A stretch of 16,441 nt of DNA from Deltaproteobacteria bacterium (GTDB lineage Bacteria > Desulfobacterota > DSM-4660 > Desulfatiglandales > Desulfatiglandaceae): positions 1 through 16,441 of the forward strand of contig JAFCZI010000010.1 in assembly GCA_019314425.1 (NCBI GenBank), given 5' to 3'. Numbering within the stretch: position 1 is the stretch's first letter; each line of letters begins with the position of its first letter. The notes beneath the pieces are model-generated. The model saw nothing but the letters and a program-made list of their open reading frames with translations, was not told where the DNA came from and made no database searches. Positions 7,480 to 15,443 of the stretch are shown here, piece after piece. A program made the position numbers and the translations under genes.

Positions 7480-8823
7480 ATGGCATTAACTGGAATTCAG
7501 ATATTTAAAATGCTCCCCAAGACCAATTGCGGCGAGTGTGGGGTGCCCACATGCTTGGCTTTTGCCATGAATCTTGCCGCTGGAAAGGCTGAGTTGGATG
7601 CCTGCCCCTACGTTTCCGATGAAGCCAGGGAAGAGTTGGCAGAGGCTTCTGCCCCGCCGATTCGGCCCGTGGCTATCGGCGCAGGCGCCAGGGCTTTCAA
7701 GGTGGGCGGCGAAACCGTCATGTTCAGGCATGAGAAAACTTTTTACAACCCCACCGCGCTGGCGGCCATGGTATCATCCGATGTGGATGCAGCCGCCCTT
7801 GACACAAAGCTCAAAACCTGGAATGCCTTGCAGTATGAAAGGGTTGGGCTGAATTTGAGGCCGGAACTGGTGGCCGTAAAAGACGTCAGCGGTGATGCGC
7901 CCGCCTTTGCTGCGGTTGCCAAGAAAATCGCCGAGGAATCGGAATTCGGCCTGGTGCTCATGAGCGAAAAGCCGGATGTGATCAAGGCAGCCCTTGCGGG
8001 TTGCGCGTTCAAGAAACCGCTGATTTATGCGGCTACCAACGACAATGCCGATGATATGGGAAGCTTGGCCAAGGAAAGTGGCGTTCCCCTGGCGATCAAA
8101 GCAGACAATATGGATGACCTCATTGCCCTTAGTGATAAATTAACGGGCATGGGCTTAAAAGACCTGGTACTCGATTCAGGCGCCAGGGAAATGAAAGCGC
8201 TGTTACAGGATCAGGTGGTTATTCGACGAGCGCCGCTTAAGACCGCGAACAAATCGTTAGGGTTTCCCACCATCACATTTCCCTGTGAAATGGCGGACAA
8301 CCTGGCCATGGAAACGCTTATTGCGTCCATGTTGATCGCCAAATACGCGGGCATTGCGGTGCTTTCCGATTTTGAAAGCGAAAGTCTCTTCCCGCTGTTG
8401 CTCGAGCGGCTTAATATTTTTACCGATCCGCAGCGACCCATGACTGTGACCGAGGGAATCTATGAGATCGGTTCACCGGATGAAAACTCTCCGGTAATGA
8501 TCACCACAAATTTTTCGCTTACCTACTTTATTGTCAGCGGCGAGATCGAGGGAAGCCGGGTTCCCAGTTGGCTGTTGATCATGGATACGGAAGGCCTGTC
8601 TGTAATGACCGCCTGGGCTGCCGGGAAATTTTCCGGGGATGCTGTGGCCGTATTTGTCAAGAAGTGCGGTATCGCTGATAAAATTGCCCATAAGAAGATT
8701 ATTATTCCGGGTTACGCAGCGTCCATCAGCGGGGAAATGGAAGAGGATCTCCCCGATTGGGGCATTATGATCGGACCCAGAGACGCCTCTCTCCTGCCCA
8801 AATTCCTGAAGGATATGCAGTAG
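7480..8823 (+). CDS. acsC: Corrinoid iron-sulfur protein large subunit
   Basis: This 447-residue protein is the cobamide-binding large (gamma-type) subunit. It accepts the methyl group from methyl-THF via AcsE and delivers it to the ACS A-cluster, while its own [4Fe-4S] cluster reductively reactivates oxidised cobalt. The cluster ligands are C17, C20, C25 and C42 in the segment beginning KTNCGECGVPTC, the same positions as in the Moorella protein. A TIM-barrel region follows, and the C-terminal third (TTNFSLTYFIVSGEIE..., then VPSWLLIMDTEGLSVMTAWA) is the corrinoid-binding domain. Length equals the family norm of about 446 aa. TAGGAG at 7467-7472 precedes ATG. acsC is directly followed by acsE but separated from acsD by CODH and ACS. 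No acsV-type ferredoxin activator gene is found next to it. Confidence 0.96.
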   Translation: MALTGIQIFKMLPKTNCGECGVPTCLAFAMNLAAGKAELDACPYVSDEAREELAEASAPPIRPVAIGAGARAFKVGGETVMFRHEKTFYNPTALAAMVSSDVDAAALDTKLKTWNALQYERVGLNLRPELVAVKDVSGDAPAFAAVAKKIAEESEFGLVLMSEKPDVIKAALAGCAFKKPLIYAATNDNADDMGSLAKESGVPLAIKADNMDDLIALSDKLTGMGLKDLVLDSGAREMKALLQDQVVIRRAPLKTANKSLGFPTITFPCEMADNLAMETLIASMLIAKYAGIAVLSDFESESLFPLLLERLNIFTDPQRPMTVTEGIYEIGSPDENSPVMITTNFSLTYFIVSGEIEGSRVPSWLLIMDTEGLSVMTAWAAGKFSGDAVAVFVKKCGIADKIAHKKIIIPGYAASISGEMEEDLPDWGIMIGPRDASLLPKFLKDMQ

Positions 8824-8875
8824 TAAAAAACAAGCTGGTTTTTGAGTTTGTTGTGGCCTGGCCCGGCTGACGCTG

Positions 8876-8903
8876 AGGACATGACAAACTTATTGCCTGT
8901 CCT
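8876..8903 (+). other. Weak hairpin between acsC and acsE
   Basis: AGGACA (8876-8881) can pair with TGTCCT (8898-8903), with an inner CAA/TTG pairing possible. It is followed only by TTTC, so any terminator activity would be weak. The rest of the 117-base gap shows no other clear signal apart from the acsE ribosome site. Confidence 0.25.
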
Positions 8904-8940
8904 TTCAATTGTTAACATTTAGAGAAAAGGGAGTGTGCTC

Positions 8941-9825
8941 ATGTTATTGATTGGTGAAAATTTGAATGTAATCAACACGATTATTGGCAAGGCGTTTAAG
9001 GAAAAGGATCCGGGCCCCATTGCCGAGGAAGCCAAACGCCAGAAGGAAAAAGCGATGGACTGGATTGACATCAACCTCGGACCTGCCAGAAAAGGTGGTC
9101 CGGAGCTGATGGAATTTGTGGTCAAGACGGTCCAGGATGCTATCGGAGATGAGATTCCCCTTTGTCTTGATACGTCCAATATCGAAGCCATGGAGGCGGG
9201 GCTGGCAGTGTGTAAGGGAAAGGCCATAATTAATTCCATCATGTGCAGGCCCGAGCGCTATGAGAAGATGATTCCGCTTGCAGCGAAATACAAAGCCAAC
9301 ATGATCGCCCTCATGTGGGGGCCGGACGGTCTTCCCCGGGATGATAATGAGCGCATGGCCTTGTCGGCGGAATTGCTGTATGCGGCTAATGAAGCGGGTG
9401 TTCCCAATGAGGATATTTTTGTGGACGGTATTGTGACGCCCGTTAATATTCAACAGCCGCAAGCTTTGAGCCTCATGGCCTATCAGGAGATGGTGGGAGA
9501 GATGTTTCCCGGCGTGAAATCCACCTGTGGTCTTTCCAATATCTCCAATGGTCCTCCGGACAACCTGCGACCCATTCTCAATCAAACCTATATGGTGATG
9601 CTGGAGCGCAAAGGGATGTATTCGGTCATTTCCGATGCCTATGATGATCAGTTGACCGCCATTGCCCGGGGAAAAAGACCGGACGTCGTGGAAGCTATTC
9701 ATAAGGTGATGGATGAGGAGTCCATCGATATGGGCGCTCTGTCAAAGGAATTGCAGGACTATGTTAAAACAGCCAAGGTGATTCTGGGCCAGTCCCTCTA
9801 TTCCGATTCATGGCTTGAACTGTAG
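8941..9825 (+). CDS. acsE: Methyltetrahydrofolate:corrinoid iron-sulfur protein methyltransferase
   Basis: The 294-residue TIM-barrel enzyme (pterin-binding family, related to the MetH methyl-THF domain) transfers the N5-methyl group of methyl-THF to Co(I) of AcsC/AcsD, linking the methyl and carbonyl branches. Family motifs seen are LIGENLNVI at the N-terminus, DINLGPA, LCLDTSN (pterin-binding Asp), INSIMC, VDGIVTPVN and GLSNISNGPPDN (the conserved Asn near N5). I chose ATG 8941, seven bases after AAGGGAG (8927-8933), over the in-frame GTG at 8935. Compared with my memory of Moorella AcsE (262 aa), it has an extra stretch of about 33 residues near the C-terminus (ARGKRPDVVEAIHKVMDEES...). 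It is the last gene before a strong terminator. Confidence 0.94.
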   Translation: MLLIGENLNVINTIIGKAFKEKDPGPIAEEAKRQKEKAMDWIDINLGPARKGGPELMEFVVKTVQDAIGDEIPLCLDTSNIEAMEAGLAVCKGKAIINSIMCRPERYEKMIPLAAKYKANMIALMWGPDGLPRDDNERMALSAELLYAANEAGVPNEDIFVDGIVTPVNIQQPQALSLMAYQEMVGEMFPGVKSTCGLSNISNGPPDNLRPILNQTYMVMLERKGMYSVISDAYDDQLTAIARGKRPDVVEAIHKVMDEESIDMGALSKELQDYVKTAKVILGQSLYSDSWLEL

Positions 9826-9846
9826 AAAGCGCTAGATTTAAACCAT

Positions 9847-9890
9847 AAAAGAGACACTTCCATCACTGTGTGGGGGGGTCTCTTTTTTTT
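9847..9890 (+). terminator. Intrinsic terminator after acsE
   Basis: AAAAGAGAC (9847-9855) pairs perfectly with GTCTCTTTT (9878-9886) over nine bases, and the T run extends to 9890. The T-tract on one strand and A-tract on the other make it possibly bidirectional. It ends the acsD-acsE transcript and separates it from mrp, 26 bases further on; mrp would need read-through or its own promoter, and none is obvious. Confidence 0.8.
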
Positions 9891-9916
9891 GGCTGACCCC
9901 TAAAAGGAAAATTGGT

Positions 9917-10759
9917 ATGGGTGATTTGGAAAAAATACAAGAAGAAATGACCCCCGGTGATTTTGAACGAAACGAGCAGGATAAACTCATTGCGGACCGT
10001 ATGGCCCGGGTGGAACGCAAAATACTGGTTATGAGCGGAAAAGGGGGCGTCGGAAAGAGTACGGTAGCCGGTTATCTGGCCCTTTTATTGAGCAAAAAGG
10101 GCCATAAGGTGGGCTTGATGGATGTGGATCTTCATGGTCCCAGCATTGCCAGGCTCATGAAGGTTCAGGGCGGTTTCGACATGAGTCAGAAAGGGGTTGT
10201 GAAGCCCTACGCTTTTTCGGACCATTTAAGCATCGTGAGTCTGGAGATGATGCTCGGGGAAAAAGACATGGCGGTCATCTGGCGGGGGCCCATGAAAATC
10301 AGTGCCATTCGACAGTTTGTATCCGATATTGAATGGGGCGACCTGGATTTTCTGGTTGTGGATTCACCCCCGGGAACCGGGGACGAACCCCTTACCGTCG
10401 CTCAGACCATACCCGATGCGGAAGCCTTAATTGTCACCACGCCCCAGGAGATGAGCTTGGCGGATGTGAGAAAATCCATCAATTTTTGCCGTCAAGTCAA
10501 CATGAAAATATTGGGCGTGGTGGAAAATATGAGCGGACAGCTTTGCCCTCACTGTGGCGAGCAGGTACCGCTTTTCGGCCGGGGCGGTGGAGAGAAAATG
10601 GCCCGGGAGATGGATGTACCCTTTCTGGGACAGATTCCCGCAGATGGGAAGATGGTAAACGCCGGGGACACGGGGGATCTTAAAGGGCTCATGGACCAGA
10701 AGGACCTGGAGATTAATGTTGCTTACGGCGATATTTTAAACGCGGTGCTTGCCGGTTAA
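9917..10759 (+). CDS. mrp: Mrp/NBP35-family Fe-S carrier ATPase
   Basis: This 280-residue P-loop ATPase belongs to the Mrp/ApbC/NBP35 group, which binds a [4Fe-4S] cluster at a dimer interface and hands it to apoproteins. Seen: a deviant Walker A GKGGVGKST (41-49), MDVDLHGPS (68-76), DSPPGTGDEP (149-158) and the bridging-cluster motif C210-P-H-C213. The first 30 residues are a charged leader with no DUF59 domain, so it is the short bacterial/archaeal form. A modest AAGGA (9904-9908) precedes the ATG. It sits directly behind the acs operon, so a role in supplying clusters to CODH, ACS or the corrinoid protein is plausible. That partner choice is inference, because Mrp proteins are also general factors. 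A poor hairpin and T-tract (about 10812-10845) downstream may end its transcript. Confidence 0.9.
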   Translation: MGDLEKIQEEMTPGDFERNEQDKLIADRMARVERKILVMSGKGGVGKSTVAGYLALLLSKKGHKVGLMDVDLHGPSIARLMKVQGGFDMSQKGVVKPYAFSDHLSIVSLEMMLGEKDMAVIWRGPMKISAIRQFVSDIEWGDLDFLVVDSPPGTGDEPLTVAQTIPDAEALIVTTPQEMSLADVRKSINFCRQVNMKILGVVENMSGQLCPHCGEQVPLFGRGGGEKMAREMDVPFLGQIPADGKMVNAGDTGDLKGLMDQKDLEINVAYGDILNAVLAG

Positions 10760-10811
10760 CAGTAAAATCCACCCAGGGCCCTTCGAGTCTTGGATCTTAA
10801 TATCCCACCCA

Positions 10812-10845
10812 CCTTTTCTCAAAATAGGTGAAAGACCCTTTTTTT
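10812..10845 (+). terminator. Possible weak terminator after mrp
   Basis: CACCT and AGGTG flank an AT-rich loop (about 10810-10830), and a run of seven T residues follows after roughly eight bases. The gap between stem and T-tract departs from a standard intrinsic terminator, so this is a weak call. Confidence 0.25.
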
Positions 10846-10892
10846 CTTGACAGAAATCCTGTTTTGCAGCAGTGTTTTCGCTGATAATGTAA

Positions 10893-11022
10893 ACCCTAAC
10901 GTTGCATAAAATTTGAGTTCAAAACGCTTTAGATTAGGTCATAAAGGGACCAGCGTTTCTTTATGGCCTGATATAGAGCGAGCGTAGCGTTTTTGGACCA
11001 AAGGTTTGTGCAACGTTAGGGT
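10893..11022. mobile_element. MITE-like nested palindromic element, 130 bases
   Basis: Perfect 14-base terminal inverted repeats, ACCCTAACGTTGCA at 10893-10906 and its complement at 11009-11022, bound a 130-base element with no coding capacity. Inside are a second inverted pair (AAAACGCT 10921-10928, AGCGTTTT 10986-10993) and a central 14-base hairpin (10933-10946 with 10959-10972) that pairs fully in RNA with two G-U pairs. GTAAACC stands at both edges (10889-10895 and 11021-11027), overlapping the repeats, and may be a target duplication. The form is that of a miniature inverted-repeat element. Its right end shares CCAAAGGTTT with sequence just downstream of the IS1595 remnant at the start of the window, suggesting mobilisation by such a transposase. 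It ends 34 bases before the debranching-enzyme ATG. Confidence 0.65.
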
Positions 11023-11056
11023 AAACCGTAATCCAAGGGGATTCGGGAAAATCATC

Positions 11057-14000
11057 ATGAGCGATAAACTGATTCAGGACCCGGCGCCGGGGGCATGCCG
11101 TCTTCGGTTTAGGGGTGATGTGCTGGTTTTCAGCCTTTCTTTGCCAAAAGACCTGAAAGGCAACGCATGGATTCGCACCAATCTGGGCCACGCGAAGGTC
11201 TCCCGGCGCGAGATTATTGATGAAGTTTGCTGTGGTGAGCCCCGGTTGCAGCGGGATTGGTTTGACATCCCCATGAAAAGGGTTTCCGAAACACTTTTTC
11301 GGAGCCATATTCCCCTCTGTGAGGTGGGGCATTTTGAAGCCAAATGCTATTTCTTGAAAGAAGATGAAACCACGCCCATCTGGCCGACCGGTCAAAATAT
11401 CGTTATCAACGTGGAACCTAGCGATACCTGCTGTGCAAATATTATTTATAATGCTTTTGTAAGGCAGTTTGGTCCCAATATCGCCGGCCGTGCAGGACCG
11501 ACACCCGTTATGGCGGATGGGATAAATGCCTTGAATCAGGCCGGTTATACGGTGATACCCCCCTCCGGCACCTTCAGGGATTTTATCGAGAAGCTGGATT
11601 TTATTATTTCAGAACTGGGCTGCCGGATTATTCAACTGCTACCGGTCCATCCCACGCCCACCACCTACGGACGGATGGGCCAGTTCGGCAGCCCCTACGC
11701 CGCGCTCGGTTTTTTATCCGTTGACCCGGCGCTGGCCCAATTCGATCCCAAAGCCACGCCTTTAGAACAGTTTATTGAACTGGTAGATGCGGTACATGGG
11801 CGGAATGCAAAGCTCATTATCGACATTGCCATAAACCATACGGGATGGGCGGCAAGGCTTCATGAAAAGCACCCTTCGTGGTTGGTTCGGGACCAGGATG
11901 GCGCCATTCAGGTGCCCGGGGCGTGGGGGGTGAAATGGGAAGACCTCACCAAGCTGGATTACACTCAACAAGATCTCTGGCAATATATGGCAGAGGTTTT
12001 TCTCACCTGGTGTCGTCGAGGGGTGGACGGATTTCGCTGTGACGCCGGCTATATGATTCCGGTTCCTGCCTGGCAGTATATCATTGCGTCTGTCAGAGAC
12101 CAGTATCCGGGCGCCATTTTTTTGAACGAAGGCCTCGGTGGAAAGATATCCGTGACCCGAAATCTTTTAAGCAAAGGGAACTTTAACTGGGCTTATTCGG
12201 AATTGTTTCAGAATTATACCCGGGACCAGATCGAAAACTACCTTCCGGAAGCCATGGATATTTCAAAGACAGATGGCCTGACGGTTCATTTTGCGGAAAC
12301 CCACGATAACCTGCGACTGGCAGAAAGATCTAAGGTCTGGGCCCGTATGCGGACGGCATTGTGTGCTCTTTTTTCCCCCAACGGGGCTTTTGGATTTGCC
12401 AATGGGGTGGAGTGGTATGCCACGGAAAAGATCAACGTTCACGAAGCCCCGTCACTAAACTGGGGAGCGGATAGCAACCAGGTAGAGAACATACAGCGAA
12501 TCAATGCGATCCTTAAACACCATCCGGCATTCCATGATCGGGTGGATTTAAAAATGATACAGTGCGGCGTGGGGAATTATGTGGTCATGCTGCGGCGCCA
12601 CGTGCCGACTGGAAAATGGCTTCTGGTGGCGGCAAATCTGGACGAGAATAAAGAAACAATTGCGTGCTGGGATAATACGGCAGTGCCTCATGGGGGGGCG
12701 TTAACGGATTTACTCGGTGGTGAAAAAGTGACTCTGGACCGGGTGGAAGGCCATTTCGGGGTTTTGCTGCTGCCGGGTCAAGTTCTCTGTCTGACGGCCG
12801 ATCCCGATGATGCGGCGCTGCTTCGCGTGTCGTCAGACCCGACCCACGCGCCGCCTGAACGGATTAAACAGCAGCAATTGCGTGCCAAGGCCCTGGATAT
12901 AAGGTGTTATTACCATGGATTGGACGATCTTGAATCCGCTGACCCGGATGAGATGGCGTCTCGATTGTCAAGGGATCCGGTGGTGTTTTGTGCTGAAATA
13001 AATCCACAAAGTGAAGAATCCCGAGTGGTGCAGTGGCAATGGCCGAGGGATTTAAAACGCCAGGTCATGGTGCCGCCGGGGCATTTTCTGTGGGTCGTTG
13101 CCGATACGGCTTTTCGTGCGAGTATCACGGATAAGCAGAATGCTATGCCGGTGTTGGCTTCGGAGGCATCTCTTGAGCTGGATGACGGGAAGCACTATAT
13201 TTTGTTCACGCCTCAGGTCACACCCGAGGCGCACACCCCCCGCACCCTTGAACTAAGCGTTTTTGAGTGCGGTCGCACCGAGCATGCTGAAGCGCCGCTT
13301 CTCTTTCTATGCGAGCCTGAGAAGGGTCTTGTGAAAAGGCGTCTTGGCCAATCCAATGGGATGTCAAAATCCCTCTTTTTGCTGGGCACAAACCAACGCG
13401 GCGCCATGATGCGGGCGCCCATCCGATGGGGAACGCTTCCCAGCCGCTATGATGCGCTGCTGGCGGCAAACATGGATTCCCGTTATCCCGAAAGCCGGTT
13501 GGTTCTCTTGACGCGCTGCCGGGGGTGGGTCAGGTTTCAGGGATATTCTCAGGATATGGATGCACACTGTGTTGATGCGTTTGCGTTTGATGCGCATTCT
13601 CGGGGATGCTGGGGCTTCCGGGTCCCAACCGGTCAGGGTGAACATGTGGTGCTGAGGGTATGTCTTGAAATGGCGCCCGGGGAAAACCGGATTCGAATGG
13701 TGTGTTACCGGGATTCCGCTCAAGGGTTTGATGGACGGCTCAGTGATTCGAAACCCGTTGAGATTATTTTGAGACCCGACATTGAGTGGCGAAGTTTTCA
13801 TGAATCCACCAAAGCTTATCAGGGAGCGGAGGCCCTTTTTCCTGACGCGGTAACCCCCACGCCGGATAAAGCCGGTTTTTTGTTTTCGCCCTACGGGCCG
13901 CAACAGTTCCTTTCGGTGCATATCTCAAAGGGTATTTTCCAGCTGGAGCCCGAATGGCAGTACATGGTACATCACTTCATGGACGAAGAACGGGGTTTTG

Positions 14001-15370
14001 ATTCGGATTCGGATTTGTTCAGCCCTGGCTATTTTTCTGTACTTCTTGAGGGGGGAAAGGCTTTTGAACTGGTGGCTGGAGCATCAAGGGAGGGCGAGGA
14101 ACGCCCGTCCGGGGAGGACCCGGTCGACGATGACGTTCTGAACCGGTTGTTCCATCAGGAAGAAACCGTACCCTTGGGCCAAGCCCTCGATGATGCTCTC
14201 GACCATTATGTGGTTAAGCGGGGGGACCTGAAAACGGTCATCTCCGGATACCCATGGTTTCTGGACTGGGGCCGGGATTCCCTGATCGTCGTCAGAGGTC
14301 TTGTGGCCGCAGGTAAGATGACGGAGGCCCGTGCGGTTCTCCGGCAGTTCGGACGCTTTGAACACGAGGGAACCCTGCCCAACATGATTAACGGAGAGGA
14401 CGCGGGGAACCGGGATACCTCCGATGCGGCGCTGTGGTTTTTCGCGGCATGCGGTGATCTCCTCCGGAAGGAAGGGACCGCCTCTTTTCTGGCGGAAAAA
14501 GCGGGACGGCGCACCCTTAGCGAGGTGTTGCATTCCATCGGCCATTTTATGATACAGGGGACACAAAATGGCGTAAGAATGGACCCGGAATCGGGCCTTG
14601 TTTTCAGTCCCGCGCATTTTACATGGATGGACACGGATTTTCCCGCAGGCACCCCGCGAGCGGGGTATCCCATTGAGATACAGGCCCTCTGGTATAATGC
14701 CCTGAAGGTTCTCTCCCGTCTGGACGGGGAAAAGGGTGAATATGACTGGCGCGCGTTGGCTGCGTGCGTTCAAGCATCTATTATAGATCTATTCCGGCTG
14801 AACGAGAAATACCTGTCGGACTGCCTTCATGCCGTGCCGGGGGGTGCTGCAAAATCGGCAACCCCGGATGATTTTCTGAGGCCCAACCAGCTTCTGGCCA
14901 TCACACTGGGCGCGGTTCAGGATCCAGCCATCTGCCGCCATATTCTGGCGGCCTGCAACGAGCTCCTGGTCCCCGGCGCCATCAGGAGCCTGGCGGATCG
15001 ACCGGTTCGAGTGCCCATTTCAATTGTTCATAACGGCCGTGTTTTAAACGACCCGCACCAGCCCTATTGGGGAAATTATATGGGGGATGAAGACACGCGG
15101 CGAAAACCGGCGTATCATAATGGTACCGCCTGGACATGGCTGTTTCCGGTCTATTGCGAGGCTTGGGCCCAGACCTATGGCGATGCGTCCCGAAAAACAG
15201 CCCTGTCATGGCTTTCCAGCAGTATCGGGCTCATCAACAGCGGTTGCCTGGGGCAGGTGCCTGAAATCCTGGACGGGGATTTCCCCCACACACAGCGGGG
15301 CTGTGACGCCCAGGCCTGGGGGGTCAGTGAATTGCTGCGGGTCTGGAAGAAACTCGGCGGTTTGACATGA
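11057..15370 (+). CDS. Bifunctional glycogen debranching enzyme (GH13 + GH133-type)
   Basis: This 1437-residue protein has the architecture of the eukaryotic glycogen debranching enzyme (AGL), predicting 4-alpha-glucanotransferase plus amylo-alpha-1,6-glucosidase activity on glycogen branches. Residues about 125-590 form a GH13 barrel with all four motifs: DIAINH (D256), GFRCDAG (nucleophile D329), LNEGLGG (acid/base E358) and ETHDN (D417). Residues about 600-1010 are beta-rich and include a GDE_N-like stretch (GTNQRGAMMRAPIRWGTLPS, then RYDALLAANM). Residues about 1045-1435 are the (alpha/alpha)6 GDE_C domain, with DWGRDS (1070-1075), PIEIQALWYNAL (E1207), YHNGTAWTWLFPVY and PEILDGD (E1403). 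No signal peptide is seen, so it is cytoplasmic. ATG 11057 is preferred, with a weak GGGA eight bases before it; the open frame extends to TTG 11006 only through MITE sequence. Its composition is more GC-rich than the acs genes. A clear promoter is not seen. Confidence 0.88.
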   Translation: MSDKLIQDPAPGACRLRFRGDVLVFSLSLPKDLKGNAWIRTNLGHAKVSRREIIDEVCCGEPRLQRDWFDIPMKRVSETLFRSHIPLCEVGHFEAKCYFLKEDETTPIWPTGQNIVINVEPSDTCCANIIYNAFVRQFGPNIAGRAGPTPVMADGINALNQAGYTVIPPSGTFRDFIEKLDFIISELGCRIIQLLPVHPTPTTYGRMGQFGSPYAALGFLSVDPALAQFDPKATPLEQFIELVDAVHGRNAKLIIDIAINHTGWAARLHEKHPSWLVRDQDGAIQVPGAWGVKWEDLTKLDYTQQDLWQYMAEVFLTWCRRGVDGFRCDAGYMIPVPAWQYIIASVRDQYPGAIFLNEGLGGKISVTRNLLSKGNFNWAYSELFQNYTRDQIENYLPEAMDISKTDGLTVHFAETHDNLRLAERSKVWARMRTALCALFSPNGAFGFANGVEWYATEKINVHEAPSLNWGADSNQVENIQRINAILKHHPAFHDRVDLKMIQCGVGNYVVMLRRHVPTGKWLLVAANLDENKETIACWDNTAVPHGGALTDLLGGEKVTLDRVEGHFGVLLLPGQVLCLTADPDDAALLRVSSDPTHAPPERIKQQQLRAKALDIRCYYHGLDDLESADPDEMASRLSRDPVVFCAEINPQSEESRVVQWQWPRDLKRQVMVPPGHFLWVVADTAFRASITDKQNAMPVLASEASLELDDGKHYILFTPQVTPEAHTPRTLELSVFECGRTEHAEAPLLFLCEPEKGLVKRRLGQSNGMSKSLFLLGTNQRGAMMRAPIRWGTLPSRYDALLAANMDSRYPESRLVLLTRCRGWVRFQGYSQDMDAHCVDAFAFDAHSRGCWGFRVPTGQGEHVVLRVCLEMAPGENRIRMVCYRDSAQGFDGRLSDSKPVEIILRPDIEWRSFHESTKAYQGAEALFPDAVTPTPDKAGFLFSPYGPQQFLSVHISKGIFQLEPEWQYMVHHFMDEERGFDSDSDLFSPGYFSVLLEGGKAFELVAGASREGEERPSGEDPVDDDVLNRLFHQEETVPLGQALDDALDHYVVKRGDLKTVISGYPWFLDWGRDSLIVVRGLVAAGKMTEARAVLRQFGRFEHEGTLPNMINGEDAGNRDTSDAALWFFAACGDLLRKEGTASFLAEKAGRRTLSEVLHSIGHFMIQGTQNGVRMDPESGLVFSPAHFTWMDTDFPAGTPRAGYPIEIQALWYNALKVLSRLDGEKGEYDWRALAACVQASIIDLFRLNEKYLSDCLHAVPGGAAKSATPDDFLRPNQLLAITLGAVQDPAICRHILAACNELLVPGAIRSLADRPVRVPISIVHNGRVLNDPHQPYWGNYMGDEDTRRKPAYHNGTAWTWLFPVYCEAWAQTYGDASRKTALSWLSSSIGLINSGCLGQVPEILDGDFPHTQRGCDAQAWGVSELLRVWKKLGGLT

Positions 15371-15399
15371 AGTCGTGTGGACGGACAACATTGATGCAC

Positions 15400-15443
15400 T
15401 CGTAAAAAATCACAAATCCATCTGTAGATGGGACTTTTTACGA
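15400..15443. repeat. Palindromic REP-like element with nested stems
   Basis: TCGTAAAAAATC (15400-15411) and GACTTTTTACGA (15432-15443) are inverted copies with a single mismatch. Inside them CCATC (15418-15422) and GATGG (15427-15431) close a four-base TGTA loop, giving a two-tier cruciform. It starts 29 bases after the debranching-enzyme stop and ends exactly where recognisable hicA coding sequence begins, so it may both serve as a terminator and mark an insertion or deletion junction. It resembles short dispersed palindromes of some Desulfobacterota genomes, a recollection I cannot check here. Confidence 0.6.

Noticed and set aside
8944..9702. Antisense 252-codon open frame opposite acsE
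   Set aside because: It mirrors the codon bias of acsE, which has clear family motifs; the antisense product resembles nothing.
10847..10852. TTGACA as a -35 box for the debranching gene
   Set aside because: No acceptable -10 hexamer occurs 16-18 bases downstream, and the MITE lies between it and the gene.
11006..11056. TTG start for the debranching enzyme inside the MITE end
   Set aside because: It would begin in the terminal inverted repeat with no ribosome site; ATG 11057 fits better.
14084..14773. Antisense 229-codon open frame opposite the debranching enzyme
   Set aside because: Long shadow frames are expected opposite a GC-rich gene; the sense strand carries the conserved GDE_C motifs here.
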